Below are positions 1 to 10,200 of a stretch of DNA of 64,000 nt, piece by piece. The DNA is from Micavibrio sp. UBA1850 (GTDB taxonomy: Bacteria; Pseudomonadota; Alphaproteobacteria; Micavibrionales; Micavibrionaceae). Every line of letters starts with the position of its first letter. Positions within the stretch are counted from its first letter, which is position 1. The stretch lies in assembly GCA_002338525.1 (NCBI GenBank), contig DDIM01000004.1, forward strand, positions 1-64,000. Reading direction: 5' to 3'. The notes beneath the pieces were generated by a model, which had not been told where the DNA came from, did not search any database, and saw nothing but the letters and a program-made list of their open reading frames with translations. The position numbers and the translations under genes were made by a program.

Positions 1-1500
1 CTGTTAGTGAACCACTCTCATCAACTTGTGCAGTTGATGCATCCACTTCTGGAACATCATTTGCGTCTGCCGTTGTAATAGTCAGTGTCGCTGTGTCAGC
101 ATCACCGTCGGCATCAACCATCGTATAAGTAAATACGTCATTTCCTGCCGCATCACTTGTGCGTGTGTATGTGTATGATCCATTTTCAGAAATACGTAAT
201 GTTCCAAACTGGCCAACAACTGTTGTTGCGTCTCCGCTGTTTACAGGATAATCAACACCATTAAATGTAATGTTTGTCACAACACCGATTTCATCAAACT
301 CGGCATCGTCATTTGCCAAAACATTTCCTGTCTCAGTTGTCTGACTATCAGAAAGAGCATCTGTATCATCTACGGCTTGTGGCCCATCATCATCAACAGA
401 GATTGTGATTGTTGATGGTGTTGTATCACCATCAGCATCTTCGGCTGTAACACCAAACTGCAATGTGATTGTGTCATCAGGGTTTGTTTCATCTGCGTGA
501 TCAAGCTGATCAAGCAATGTAAATGTGTATGTTCCATCTGAGGCGACACTCAAGGTAAACACATCACGGCCATCCGCAGATGTTCCTGTGTATGTATTAC
601 CGTTCAATGTCACTGATACCGCTGAGCCATTTGATGTCAGCGCTGTGCCTGCAACAGATCCACCAGCAACAAATGTGCCTATACCTGTTGGTGTCACTGT
701 GCCTGGACCATCAGTTTGATAGTCAACATTGACTGTACCCGTTGCTGTTAACGAACCGCTCTCATCAACTTGCGCAGTTGATGCCTCTACTTCTGGGACA
801 TCATTTGCGTCTGCTGTTGTAATTGTAAGATTAGCTTGTGATGTATCTCCATCATAATCTGTAATTGAGTATGTAAATACATCATCACCCGCTGCATCGC
901 TTGTACGTGTGTAAGTGTAAGACCCATCGGCAGCAATCGACAATGTACCGAAATCACCAACAACTGTTGCAGTTCCTGTTGCAGGAACATCCACTGTTGC
1001 GCCGTCAAAAGTAACCTGCGTCACAACCGTTTGTGTATCATTACCAGCATCGTCGTTTGCAAGAACATTACCTGTCTGTACAGTCTGTACATCTGATAAT
1101 GAATTTGTATCATCAACGGCAACAGGTGCATCATCGGCAACCTGAATTGAAATAAGACCCGACACAACATCGCCTTCATTGTCTTGCGCATCGTAGCTAA
1201 AATGAAGATTGATAATGTCATTAGGATTTGTAGCATCCGCATGATCCAAAGTATCAAGCAATGTAAATTCATATGTACCATCTGTATTGACGCTCATCGT
1301 AAATACGTCACGGCCATCTGCTGATGTTCCTGTGTAAGTATTACCACTTAGTGTTACTGTAACTGGTGAGCCAGCAGATGTAAGAGATGATCCAGCAACC
1401 GAGCCATCAACTGTAAATGTATTAGCAGCGTTTGGTGAAATTGTACCAGGCCCATCTAGACCATAGTCAACTGTAACCGTTCCAGATGCTGTAAGAGGAC
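1..1500 (-). repeat. Tandem 744-bp coding repeats in the adhesin gene
   Basis: The block beginning gaaccactctcatcaacttg at position 9 recurs as gaaccgctctcatcaacttg at 753, and a weaker copy begins near 1497. The period is 744 bp, exactly 248 codons. Adjacent copies remain easily alignable at nucleotide level, which suggests recent duplication or homogenisation. The array probably continues to the left of the window. Confidence 0.8.
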
Positions 1501-3337
1501 CAAGGTCGCTCTCGTCCAGTGCGCGAACCTCTGTTACAGGCTCAGGAACGTCATCAACAACTACATTTAATGTAATCGTTGTTGTGGCTGTGGCTTGGTT
1601 GTCTGTGAAGTCAAACTCATCATCTGAAACAGGTGTCTCGTCTGATGTTGATTGAACAGTCAGCTCAAATGCGCCAGTCACCCCATCTGGTACGTTAATG
1701 CCAAGACCAGCAAGATCAGCAACTGATAATTCCCACACACCTGCAGAAACTTCTGTTCCTGCCGTCAGTGTCATGCCTGCTGGCACGTCAGAAATACGAA
1801 CCATTGAAATGGTTTCAGATCCGTCCACATCAGTTGTAGATGTAGAGATATCAAGCGCAATCGTTTGCCCTTCTTCTCCAGCCGCATCATTAGCAGATAA
1901 ATCAGGTGTGTCTGCAACCGCATCAGTCAATATACCGTACGTTCCTGTAGATGTTCCAACCTGGCCGTTGACTGTGTTCGTCGCTGTAACTGTAATATTT
2001 AGACCACTCGCATCAAGATCACTATCCGCAGGAGGGGCAACTTCTGGCCCTCCCAAAAAGTCAGCGCCTGTCGCTGTTGTAAACGACCAAATACCAGTTG
2101 TTGAGTTATATGTTCCACCGTTAAGGTCAACAACGCTCCATCCAGCAGGCACTTCAATTTCAACAAGCAAAGTATCATTTGTGCCTGTGCTTGGGGCATC
2201 AACAACAACGTCAATAGACCCATCTTCTTTAACAACAAGACTTGGCACATCAAATTCCGGTAGAATTGGTGGAACGATAGGCAATGGCTCATCCACAAAC
2301 TCAGGAGCATCGTAAGCAAGCTCTGTATATTGATGCGCACCAATTGCTGGCTCTGAATTCAAGCTCACACTAGCAGTAGAACTTTGGAAACCAAAGCCTC
2401 CACGTGCTCCAGCCGCAGCCGCTTCACCAGCCGCAGGTTCAACTTCAGCTAACTGTTCAGCTAAAGCGGCTAAATCTTGATTTGGATTTTCTTCAATTTC
2501 TTCTGCTATTTCTTCGAGCGTATCTTCACTAACCGCCTCTTCGTTAATAACAACAATTTCTTCTTCTGTAATTTCAACCTGAGATGCTTCAACGATTTCT
2601 AACGCTGTTTCTTCTGTCGCAGGAGCCTCTTCGCCAGCCGCCGGCGCAATATCCGCCGCAGTCGACGCATCAACGTCGCCCTCAACTGGCGCACGTGAAG
2701 CAACAAATGTTGGCATCAAAGCCATGGCATCAACAGAAGATCCATCCGCCATAATCATAACAGGTGGCATTGCACCATTTGCGGCCGTGAAATAATTATT
2801 AAGCGTAAGAGCCTCGCCATTTCCAAAAGTAATGACAAGATCAGACCCTTCTTGCGTCATTGACTGAACATCACTCATTTCAAATCCAAACTGGTATTCT
2901 TGCCCTGCCTGAACTGTAAGCTCTTGAGACCCTTGTGTTGGCATGTCGATTGAAACAACGCCAAGGTCGCCTGCCCCACTGTCACCTGCTGCCGGAGCCA
3001 CCGCAGCAAATAGATCAGCATCAGCAATAACGCCGTCAGTAGACGCAAGCTGTGTGTAGAGGTTTTCAGGATTGATAACCGTGTTGTCAGAAAGTTGAAT
3101 AACAGTCTCTCGCCCTGAAGATGTTGATGATGCATCCGCCACTTCTTTAAAGTTAGGTACGACAACACTTGACCCGTTGATCAAGTCCATTGTCAATGAG
3201 CCGTCATCCATTAAACGCGGCGCGCCTACCATCGATGCCATTTCAAAACTGAAGCTATTCACCTCTCCAACATTTAAATTGATGACTTGCGTTGTTCCCG
3301 CTTCTGGTAGTTCTACTGTACATACGTCTTTTGGCAT
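1..3337 (-). CDS. Giant VCBS/cadherin-like repeat adhesin, N-terminal part (runs off left edge)
   Basis: An open frame reads from ATG at 3337 to the window edge without a stop (about 1112 residues), so the C-terminus is missing. GGAGGAG lies 8 nt before the ATG. The first ~230 residues are the kind of N-terminal region seen before repeats in alphaproteobacterial giant adhesins. A low-complexity acidic E/A-rich linker follows (about residues 235-320), then tandem Ig/VCBS-like units with motifs such as DDAPVAVDDT, GTLSIAADGSYTYT and DGTYTFTLLD. Two units repeat with a period of 744 bp (248 residues) and stay close at DNA level; a third, more diverged copy precedes them. Such proteins are normally exported by a type I system and act in adhesion or biofilm formation. 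No transporter genes are visible here and the secretion signal would lie outside the window. Function is inferred from architecture only. Confidence 0.85.
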   Translation of the reverse strand, partial: MPKDVCTVELPEAGTTQVINLNVGEVNSFSFEMASMVGAPRLMDDGSLTMDLINGSSVVVPNFKEVADASSTSSGRETVIQLSDNTVINPENLYTQLASTDGVIADADLFAAVAPAAGDSGAGDLGVVSIDMPTQGSQELTVQAGQEYQFGFEMSDVQSMTQEGSDLVITFGNGEALTLNNYFTAANGAMPPVMIMADGSSVDAMALMPTFVASRAPVEGDVDASTAADIAPAAGEEAPATEETALEIVEASQVEITEEEIVVINEEAVSEDTLEEIAEEIEENPNQDLAALAEQLAEVEPAAGEAAAAGARGGFGFQSSTASVSLNSEPAIGAHQYTELAYDAPEFVDEPLPIVPPILPEFDVPSLVVKEDGSIDVVVDAPSTGTNDTLLVEIEVPAGWSVVDLNGGTYNSTTGIWSFTTATGADFLGGPEVAPPADSDLDASGLNITVTATNTVNGQVGTSTGTYGILTDAVADTPDLSANDAAGEEGQTIALDISTSTTDVDGSETISMVRISDVPAGMTLTAGTEVSAGVWELSVADLAGLGINVPDGVTGAFELTVQSTSDETPVSDDEFDFTDNQATATTTITLNVVVDDVPEPVTEVRALDESDLGPLTASGTVTVDYGLDGPGTISPNAANTFTVDGSVAGSSLTSAGSPVTVTLSGNTYTGTSADGRDVFTMSVNTDGTYEFTLLDTLDHADATNPNDIINLHFSYDAQDNEGDVVSGLISIQVADDAPVAVDDTNSLSDVQTVQTGNVLANDDAGNDTQTVVTQVTFDGATVDVPATGTATVVGDFGTLSIAADGSYTYTRTSDAAGDDVFTYSITDYDGDTSQANLTITTADANDVPEVEASTAQVDESGSLTATGTVNVDYQTDGPGTVTPTGIGTFVAGGSVAGTALTSNGSAVSVTLNGNTYTGTSADGRDVFTLSVASDGTYTFTLLDQLDHADETNPDDTITLQFGVTAEDADGDTTPSTITISVDDDGPQAVDDTDALSDSQTTETGNVLANDDAEFDEIGVVTNITFNGVDYPVNSGDATTVVGQFGTLRISENGSYTYTRTSDAAGNDVFTYTMVDADGDADTATLTITTADANDVPEVDASTAQVDESGSLT

Positions 3338-3606
3338 TTGTTTGGCTCCTCCAAAGTGTGACATTAATTGTCTAGTTATTTATAGTTCGTTTCCTCAGAA
3401 ATAAAACTTACATACATAATGCAAGGATAGTTCTAACAAATTACTAACGAATTAGCACGGAAATCTACACGAGATCAGGCAATATGTCAATAATTATGTC
3501 AAAAGACAGCTCAACTTGTATATATATCAGGCAGTTAAACCATTATTTGTGAGTTTTTTCAAGTATTAAATATAGCTCAAAAAGTGAATTTAAAGGGCAA
3601 TAACAA

Positions 3607-3630
3607 TAAAAAAAGAGCGTTTAGCGCTCT
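3607..3630 (-). terminator. Terminator-like hairpin upstream of the adhesin
   Basis: On the minus strand AGAGCG, a 5-nt loop and CGCTCT (3630-3614) are followed directly by a T tract. It sits about 270 bp upstream of the adhesin start, in the same orientation. No minus-strand gene ends just upstream, so it would terminate either a short leader or RNA, or nothing. The stem is only 6 bp. Confidence 0.45.
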
Positions 3631-3639
3631 AAAATAAAT

Positions 3640-3668
3640 AATATATTGATCTTGTCTCTTCCCATCAA
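3640..3668 (-). promoter_or_regulatory. Candidate sigma70-type promoter for the adhesin
   Basis: On the minus strand TTGATG (3668-3663) and TATATT (3645-3640) are separated by 17 bp. Predicted transcription would start near 3633, just before the 3630-3607 hairpin, giving the adhesin a leader of about 300 nt. AT-rich DNA makes chance matches likely. Confidence 0.35.
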
Positions 3669-3677
3669 AATTTAGAA

Positions 3678-3686
3678 TGTTATACT
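3678..3686 (+). promoter_or_regulatory. Candidate extended -10 promoter for the response regulator
   Basis: TGTTATACT carries the TG-n-TATAAT-like extended -10 arrangement, with no good -35 box at 17 bp. The start would fall near 3693, about 58 nt before the response-regulator ATG. Confidence 0.35.
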
Positions 3687-3750
3687 GCGCTAATAAATAC
3701 GCCCCCGCTTTAAGATATCCTTTATAAAACTTATATAAAATAATAATCAT

Positions 3751-4242
3751 ATGAGCCTGCAATTTGAAAAACTTCGCGTCCTCGTTGTAGAAGACACCAT
3801 ACCGATGAGAAAGCTAATACATGCTGTTCTTGGCGTGTTGGGCGTGAAAAAAATTATTCAGGCAGGTGATGGCGAATCCGCCTATGAAAAATTTAAAGCC
3901 TCACCAGTAGATATTGTTATCACAGATTGGCTGATGGACCCTATGGACGGCATTGAGCTGACCAAAAAAATTCGTAATGATAAAGATTCCCCCAATCGTT
4001 TCGTTCCCATTATTATGATCACAGGCTACAGCGCGGTGAAAAGGGTAGAAGACGCACGTGATGCGGGCGTAACAGAATTTCTCATTAAACCCTTCACAGC
4101 CCATGACATAGGAAAGCGCATTGCCTACACGATCAATAGGCCAAGAGATTTTATTGAGTGCAAAGGCTTTTTCGGACCAGACAGACGACGCATAGAGCTA
4201 CCCGACTATGATGGCCCCAAAAGACGAAAAGACGACAAATAA
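3751..4242 (+). CDS. Receiver-only (CheY-like) response regulator with GPDRR tail
   Basis: The protein has 163 residues. A single receiver domain fills residues 7-125: the acidic pair E14-D15, phosphoacceptor D59 (ITDW), T91 (MITG) and K113 (LIKPF). There is no DNA-binding output domain. The C-terminal ~35 residues instead carry two related basic motifs, GPDRRR and GPKRRK, a tail type I associate with alphaproteobacterial single-domain regulators. It would accept a phosphoryl group from a histidine kinase encoded elsewhere and signal by protein contact. The next gene is 21 bp downstream and probably cotranscribed. No Shine-Dalgarno sequence is evident before the ATG. Confidence 0.85.
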   Translation: MSLQFEKLRVLVVEDTIPMRKLIHAVLGVLGVKKIIQAGDGESAYEKFKASPVDIVITDWLMDPMDGIELTKKIRNDKDSPNRFVPIIMITGYSAVKRVEDARDAGVTEFLIKPFTAHDIGKRIAYTINRPRDFIECKGFFGPDRRRIELPDYDGPKRRKDDK

Positions 4243-4263
4243 GGAAAGCAACAGGAGCACAAC

Positions 4264-4758
4264 ATGAACGAAGAGACAAATACGCCAAAAGTTCATAAAG
4301 CAAACTACGACCTTCAAAAAAAGGTTGGAAAAGGAAATATTAACGCTGACGCCTTAGACAAGGCCCAAATTGCTATGGAAAAATCATCAGAGGATTTTGA
4401 GCCTCTGGCCATGGGATTTTTAAACCGTTTGAAAATTGGTATTGAGGCCGCGCAAAAAGGCCAAGGCACGAACGACGAACTCATCCAAGGCATGACAAGC
4501 CCTGTCATGGAATTAAAAGCCAATGCCAAGATGTTTAAATATGACCTCGTGTCATCTCTTGCCAATATCATGCTTGGCTTTTTAGAGACCATTAACAGAC
4601 TTGATAAAGATGCCGTTGATATCGTGGCTGCTCACCACCAAACACTAAACCTGATCGTCATAAAGAAAATGAAAGGCGATGGGGGCGAGCATGGAAAACT
4701 TTTACAAAGTGAGCTTCGTGACGCCGTACACAGATACTTTGCACGACGCCAGAAATAA
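4264..4758 (+). CDS. Unknown protein paired with the response regulator
   Basis: This 164-residue soluble protein has no signal peptide or membrane segment. It is predominantly helix-forming by composition and ends in a basic patch (YFARRQK). I do not recognise a family. The tight spacing behind the receiver-only regulator and a ribosome-binding site (GGAG, 4254-4257) suggest a shared operon and a role as partner or target of the regulator. A CheZ-like or kinase-adaptor role is possible but not shown by any motif. Confidence 0.7.
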   Translation: MNEETNTPKVHKANYDLQKKVGKGNINADALDKAQIAMEKSSEDFEPLAMGFLNRLKIGIEAAQKGQGTNDELIQGMTSPVMELKANAKMFKYDLVSSLANIMLGFLETINRLDKDAVDIVAAHHQTLNLIVIKKMKGDGGEHGKLLQSELRDAVHRYFARRQK

Positions 4759-4799
4759 TAAATACCAGAAGTAACCTATATTTTAGCGTCTACGACAGG

Positions 4800-6377
4800 C
4801 TAGAAAGAAAGCCGCACGGCTTTCTTTACAAGCTCGATGTCATTGATTTGCTTTAAGGTGCTATCAGACACTGCTCCATCAAGAGACACAAGCGCAACAG
4901 CATGATCACCACCAGCCACGCGCCCTAATCTAAAGTCAGAAATATTCTGTCCTTGCTCACCAAGTAGCGTACCTAAGCGCCCAATAAAGCCCGGCTTATC
5001 ATCATTTTGAATATACAGCATATTGGCTGTCAACGCCGCCTCAACAGGCATACCCTCAACATTTACAATACGTGGTTCTTTCCCAGTAAACAGCGTGCCT
5101 GCGACATTACGTTTTCCGCGCTCACCCGTGACAGTAACATTGACCAAAGAACGGTGGTCTTCTGATGATCCGCTGTAACTTTTCTTAAGATCAATGCCAC
5201 GCGCCTGCGCCACTTGCATGGCATTCACCATGTTAACATTGCTGAGCTGCGCGCTAAGCAAATGAGCCATGATTGTCGCTGTAATCGGATCAGTATTCAC
5301 CTCAGTTATTGTGCCAGAATACTCGATTTCAACTGACGAAATCGCACTATCTTGAATCTGGCCCAGCAAATCACCAATTTGCGCACCCAATGCCACATAA
5401 GGCTTGAGCTTAGGCGCATCCTCTGCAGAAATAGAGGGCATATTCAACGCATTCGTGACCGCACCATTTACTAAGTAATCAGATATTTGCTCAGCCACTT
5501 GCAAGGCCACATTCACCTGCGCCTCAGTAGTTGACGCCCCTAAATGCGGCGTACAAACAACATTTTCATGACCAAATAAAACGTTATCCTTGGCAGGCTC
5601 AACCTCAAACACATCAAGAGCCGCACCCGCGACCTTGCCGCTATCTAGCGCGTCTTTCAAATCTGCCTCAACGATAATTCCGCCACGCGCGCAATTGATA
5701 ATTCTAACGCCATCTTTCATTTTAGATAACGTATCCTTATTGATCAGCCCAGACGTTTTATCGTTTTTAGGAACATGGATTGTGATAAAATCAGCACGCG
5801 CAAAAAGCGTATCCAAATCAACTTTTTCAACTCCCATTTTTGCCGCGCGCTCGTCTGTCAGAAATGGATCATACGCCACAACCTTCATTTTCAAACCCAA
5901 GGCACGATCAGCAACAATTCCACCAATATTACCACACCCAATCACACCGAGCGTTTTACTGTAAAGCTCTGTGCCCATAAAACGTTTCTTTTCCCACTTA
6001 CCTGCGTGAGTGCTTTCATTGGCTTGAGGAATTTGTCTGGCGAGTGCAAACATCATGGCGATTGCATGTTCTGCTGTCGTAATCGAATTTCCAAACGGCG
6101 TGTTCATAACACAAATGCCTGCCTCTGTCGCAGCCGGTATATCAACATTATCAACACCAATGCCCGCACGCCCTACAACTTTCAGATTTTTGGCTTTTGC
6201 AATCATCTCTGATGTCACAACTGTAGATGAACGAATGGCTAAACCATCGTATTGATCAATGATTTCAAGCTGCTCTTCTACGCTTAAACCTGGTTTGAAG
6301 TCGACATCGACTCCGTTATCTTCGAATATTTTAACAGCAAGGGGATCTAACTTATCGCTGATGAGAACTTTTGGCAT
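4800..6377 (-). CDS. serA: D-3-phosphoglycerate dehydrogenase
   Basis: The enzyme has 525 residues and catalyses the first step of serine synthesis, NAD-dependent oxidation of 3-phosphoglycerate. The order is a substrate-binding half, an NAD-binding Rossmann core with GxGxxG (GCGNIG) and GHENVVCTPHLGAST near residue 280, an allosteric substrate-binding domain and a C-terminal ACT domain (NMLYIQNDDKPGFIGRLGTL). This is the long SerA type. The open frame extends 24 codons further upstream, but ATG at 6377 is preceded by AGGAG at 6 nt spacing and gives the family start MPKVLISDKL. Confidence 0.95.
   Translation of the reverse strand: MPKVLISDKLDPLAVKIFEDNGVDVDFKPGLSVEEQLEIIDQYDGLAIRSSTVVTSEMIAKAKNLKVVGRAGIGVDNVDIPAATEAGICVMNTPFGNSITTAEHAIAMMFALARQIPQANESTHAGKWEKKRFMGTELYSKTLGVIGCGNIGGIVADRALGLKMKVVAYDPFLTDERAAKMGVEKVDLDTLFARADFITIHVPKNDKTSGLINKDTLSKMKDGVRIINCARGGIIVEADLKDALDSGKVAGAALDVFEVEPAKDNVLFGHENVVCTPHLGASTTEAQVNVALQVAEQISDYLVNGAVTNALNMPSISAEDAPKLKPYVALGAQIGDLLGQIQDSAISSVEIEYSGTITEVNTDPITATIMAHLLSAQLSNVNMVNAMQVAQARGIDLKKSYSGSSEDHRSLVNVTVTGERGKRNVAGTLFTGKEPRIVNVEGMPVEAALTANMLYIQNDDKPGFIGRLGTLLGEQGQNISDFRLGRVAGGDHAVALVSLDGAVSDSTLKQINDIELVKKAVRLSF
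4804..4827. terminator. Convergent hairpin at the 3' end of serA
   Basis: AAAGAAAGCCG and CGGCTTTCTTT form a perfect 11-bp inverted repeat with a very short loop. The repeat lies inside the last codons of serA. On the plus strand the right arm supplies the T-rich tail, so it could terminate the 3751-4758 operon. It reads similarly on the minus strand. Confidence 0.5.
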
Positions 6378-6452
6378 GATGCAAACTCCTATTTTTGTCT
6401 TGTTTAGGTAACAGACTTTTGACCTTAGACTGTTTACCCATAGGTTCAAGAC

Positions 6453-6489
6453 AAAAACAAACCCTTAAGACATTCCGTCCCAAGGGTTT
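6453..6489 (-). terminator. Terminator after the glutathione S-transferase gene
   Basis: On the minus strand AAACCCTT (6489-6482) pairs with AAGGGTTT (6466-6459) and is followed by GTTTTTG. It lies 34 nt past the stop of the 6523-7164 gene and before serA. The loop is long (15 nt). Confidence 0.5.
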
Positions 6490-6522
6490 ATCAACATTCG
6501 GCCTTTAAAAGATTTAAGGTAG

Positions 6523-7164
6523 CTAGGCCGCTTCTGATATAGCATCTGTAAAGGGTTCAACACCTTCAATTTTAAGCGTTGATTGAACGGATGAGCGCTG
6601 CTCCATACGCTCCATAAACGCATAAAGATTTGGGTAGTCCGCTTTTACATCAATGCCTGCCGCTGGTGTCCAGCGCGTAACATTGTAAAGATAGGCATCA
6701 GCCATAGTAAAGCTCGTGCCCATCATATAATCCTGTCCAGCTAAGCGCTTATTGACCAAATCAAATTTCTTACGCAGCAATTCACGCGCAACTGGCTTTG
6801 TCTCTTCTGGGTAGCCATAGGCTTCAAAAAATGGCGGAAACCCTTTATGAAGCTCAGACGTTATAAAGTTAAGCACTTCCTGAAAACGGTAGCGATCCAT
6901 CGTACCATTTGTTGGTGCCAGCTTTTTTTCAGGAACCAGATCGGCAATATATTGCAAAATGGCAGGGCCTTCTGTCAGGATCACTCCCTCTTCAATTTCT
7001 AAAACAGGAATAGACCCCTTTGGATTGACCTCATAGAAATCACGGCCGTCTTCTGTCTTTTTATTTTTTAAATCAACAGCCACAACTGAGAATTGTACAT
7101 CGGCTTCGTGAAGCGCGATGTTTGGGCTAATAGCGCAAGCGCCGGCAGAATAATAGAGTTTCAT
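6523..7164 (-). CDS. Glutathione S-transferase (beta-class-like)
   Basis: The protein has 213 residues. The N-terminal thioredoxin-fold domain (1-80) begins MKLYYSAGACAISP, with the Cys10 position typical of bacterial beta-class GSTs, and has the glutathione-binding VNPKGSIPVLE and EGPAILQYI segments. The C-terminal half is the all-helical GST domain. It probably conjugates glutathione to electrophiles or protects against oxidants; the substrate cannot be read from the sequence. It is a single gene with its own terminator. Confidence 0.88.
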   Translation of the reverse strand: MKLYYSAGACAISPNIALHEADVQFSVVAVDLKNKKTEDGRDFYEVNPKGSIPVLEIEEGVILTEGPAILQYIADLVPEKKLAPTNGTMDRYRFQEVLNFITSELHKGFPPFFEAYGYPEETKPVARELLRKKFDLVNKRLAGQDYMMGTSFTMADAYLYNVTRWTPAAGIDVKADYPNLYAFMERMEQRSSVQSTLKIEGVEPFTDAISEAA

Positions 7165-7262
7165 TTCCTGATCCTTCCTCTTTCAAATGAACATTGTCAT
7201 GAAGAAAGGAGGATAGAGCAAATATATCAGATATCAATATTAAGAAGATTTAACAGCGGCGC

Positions 7263-10200
7263 TTATACAATAATAGTCCCTGACGAATATGCTGCATCAA
7301 GATCAATATCATTGTGCCCTTCAAGCGTTGCAATGGATTGGAAGTTCGCCCCGCCGGCAGCACCATTGGCATCCACTTGAACAAGCGTATCGGCCCCTGA
7401 ATTCACAAATTGTACAAAGTCACTTATGTCGCTTGAGCCTTGTGTAAACCGTGATAGCAAATCAGAAATATCAAGGCTGTCACCCTCTAGGGTTGAATAA
7501 TCACGTATGACGTCAAGATCGTTAAACGCACTATCGGCCTCAAATACGAAAAGATCTCGGCCTACACCAGCATATAATACATCAAGGCCGTCGCCCCCAT
7601 AGAGCGTATCATCAAATGGATCTGTATAAGTAAAGTTTCCATTAAGGAGTGACACATGTTCATTAAGTGTCGCAGCATCCAAAGCCGTGTTGTAAATTGC
7701 TAAGTCTGAAATGCGCCCATCAAAATGATATCCCGTTGTACCATCTGCTCCATCATGATAGTAGGCCCCACCATCAGAAAATCCTATACCAATATCACCA
7801 CCATGCCCATTTAGTGGACCATCAATCGCACCCGTTCCAACCAATGCACCATCTAAGTAGCCTCTAATCTCACCAACCGTTGCATCAAGAACAAAAGCCG
7901 CATGATATGTTGTGCCCGCATCAATAGGCGTGTTAATTGTAAATGGCCCCCATATGGCACCATTCCCGTCACGCGCATTGAAATACAAATCACCATCTTC
8001 AATATAAATTGCAATGGCGTTCACAGTGCCGCCTTCTTCGTATATCACTTGGCGACCAGATGTTGTGTCCGCATTAAAGACAACTTCAATTGTTCTCATA
8101 CTGACGGCATCTAGGTTGATCTGATCGTTATCCGCCACTTCAATTCTATCATTCACACCATCAAAGCGCATAGAATTGTCATCATTTGCATACAGCCCGC
8201 CTGCTTGATGACCAACACCATTTCTCAACACGCCATCAGCCGCAGAGCCCAATGTTCCGATATTATCAGCGCGTGACCCACTAACATCATCAAAACGCCA
8301 ATATGCAACAGGTGAGCCGGCTAAAATGCTGGACGCGATACTGGCAATTTCAGACCCGCCAGAGGCTAAAACCTGCTGACCGTCGGCATAAATCACATCG
8401 TTGCCTGCACCCCCAACAAGAAGGTTACTTCCAATCCCACCAAAGATCAGGTCATTCCCCTCGCCACCGTCGGCACTGTCATTGCCGGCAGACACATATA
8501 GTTCGTCATCGCCATCCCCACCAAACATTTGGTCGTCGCCATCTTCATAGGCACTTGTACTGCCGCCTTTTTGCATTGTGGCAATACGATCTTCTAATGT
8601 CGCAACATCCAGCGCTTTGTTGTGAATTGCAACATCTGAGATCTTGCCGTCAAAGTAGTATCCGTTGCCGCTCACTGCACCATCATGGAAATAAGTCGCA
8701 TTATCAACGCCCCCAATTCCAATTTGACCACTGTGAGAGCTCAATGTCGTAAGCGCCGATCCTGTCCCAACAAGAGCACCGTTAACATAGCCATTCACAT
8801 AACCAGCCGCTGTATCCATCACAAGTGCCGCATGGTATGTGGTTCCTGCATCAATATTTGTACTGATATCAAAAGGCCCCCATTGTGTTCCGCTTCCATC
8901 GCGAACATTGAAATAGAGCTGACCTTCATCAATGTAGATGACCATGGCATTCGTTCCGCCACCTTCTTCAAACAATACTTGGCGCCCTGCAGTTGTGTCT
9001 GCTCTAAATACAAGCTCGATTGTGCGCTCTGTAACATCGGATAAGTTTATAAGCGAGCTATTGGGAACAGAGATATAGTCATTCACGCCATCAAAATCGG
9101 CCGACGTAAATCCGCCACTAAACAAAGTTGCATTCCCAAGCGACACACCACCAATATATTCGCTATCAAGGCCTCCACCTGTTCCATCATTGAATGCTCT
9201 TGTGCCTGAAAGTTCATCTAATTTAAAATACGCAACAGGCGCATCACTTAAAATTTTTGACTGATATGTTTCCGTATCAAGCAACACTTCATTATAGGCA
9301 TGAATTATATCGTTTCCGTTTCCTCCATATAAAAAGTCTCCACCATCACCACCATACAAAAAGTCGTTATCATCACCACCATATAGCGTGTCAACGCCGC
9401 TGCGGCCTTCTAATATATCAACGCCCTCGTCTCCATAAAGCGTGTCATTCCCGTTATGACCTATAAGACGGTCGCTGCCCTCACCGCCATAAAGCGTGTC
9501 ATTTCCTTCATCACCAACCAGCTGATCGCTTCCAGCATCACCGTAGAGGATATCGTCACCATCATCGCCTGCGATAATATCATTTCCATTACCGCCATGA
9601 ATTTCATCATCGCCATCCCATCCGTGAATATTATCTTGGTCATCGCCCGCCTCGATATAGTCGTTATCCGACCCGCCAACGATTTTATCGTTACCAGCCC
9701 CGCCAAATAATCGGTTTTGACCTACGCCGCCAGCGATATAATCCGCGCCATTACCGCCATGAATTTCATCATCGCCATCGCCGCCATACAGCCAATCATT
9801 GTCATCCCCACCATCAATTGTATCATCGCCGGCTTCACCGTATAGACGATCAACGCCCAATCCGCCAATTAGCGTATCATTACCATCTCCACCGTACACG
9901 ACGTCATTGCCAGCGCCACCATCAATAACATCAGCGCCTAGCCCCGCAATAATGCGGTCATTACCGTTTCCGCCGTATATAGTGTCATCACCGGCATCAC
10001 CATGCAAAAAGTCATCGTCATCGCCGCCGTCAATTGTATCATCGCCTGCACCGCCATAAATGCGGTCAACGCCTTCGTTACCATTTAAAATATCATGACC
10101 ATCGTTGCCATTAATCCGATCATCACCTTGTCCGCCACTGATTGTGTCGTCTCCTGCACCACCAAATAGAGTGTCATCGCCATCAAGACCCTCAATAGTG

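Larger units (their letters stand above)
3338..3750. other. Divergent intergenic region between adhesin and response regulator
   Basis: This 413-bp AT-rich region has no convincing gene. It holds the adhesin ribosome-binding site, a terminator-like hairpin on the minus strand (3607-3630), a candidate minus-strand promoter (3640-3668) and a candidate extended -10 element on the plus strand (3678-3686). A 61-codon minus-strand frame here overlaps the promoter elements and has no ribosome-binding site. Confidence 0.6.

Noticed and set aside
1698..2315. A 205-codon open frame on the plus strand
   Set aside because: It is antisense to the adhesin, has no ribosome-binding site, and its composition is a by-product of the repeat codon bias.
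3577..3762. A 61-codon minus-strand frame
   Set aside because: It overlaps the promoter and hairpin region, has no ribosome-binding site and looks like AT-rich chance coding.
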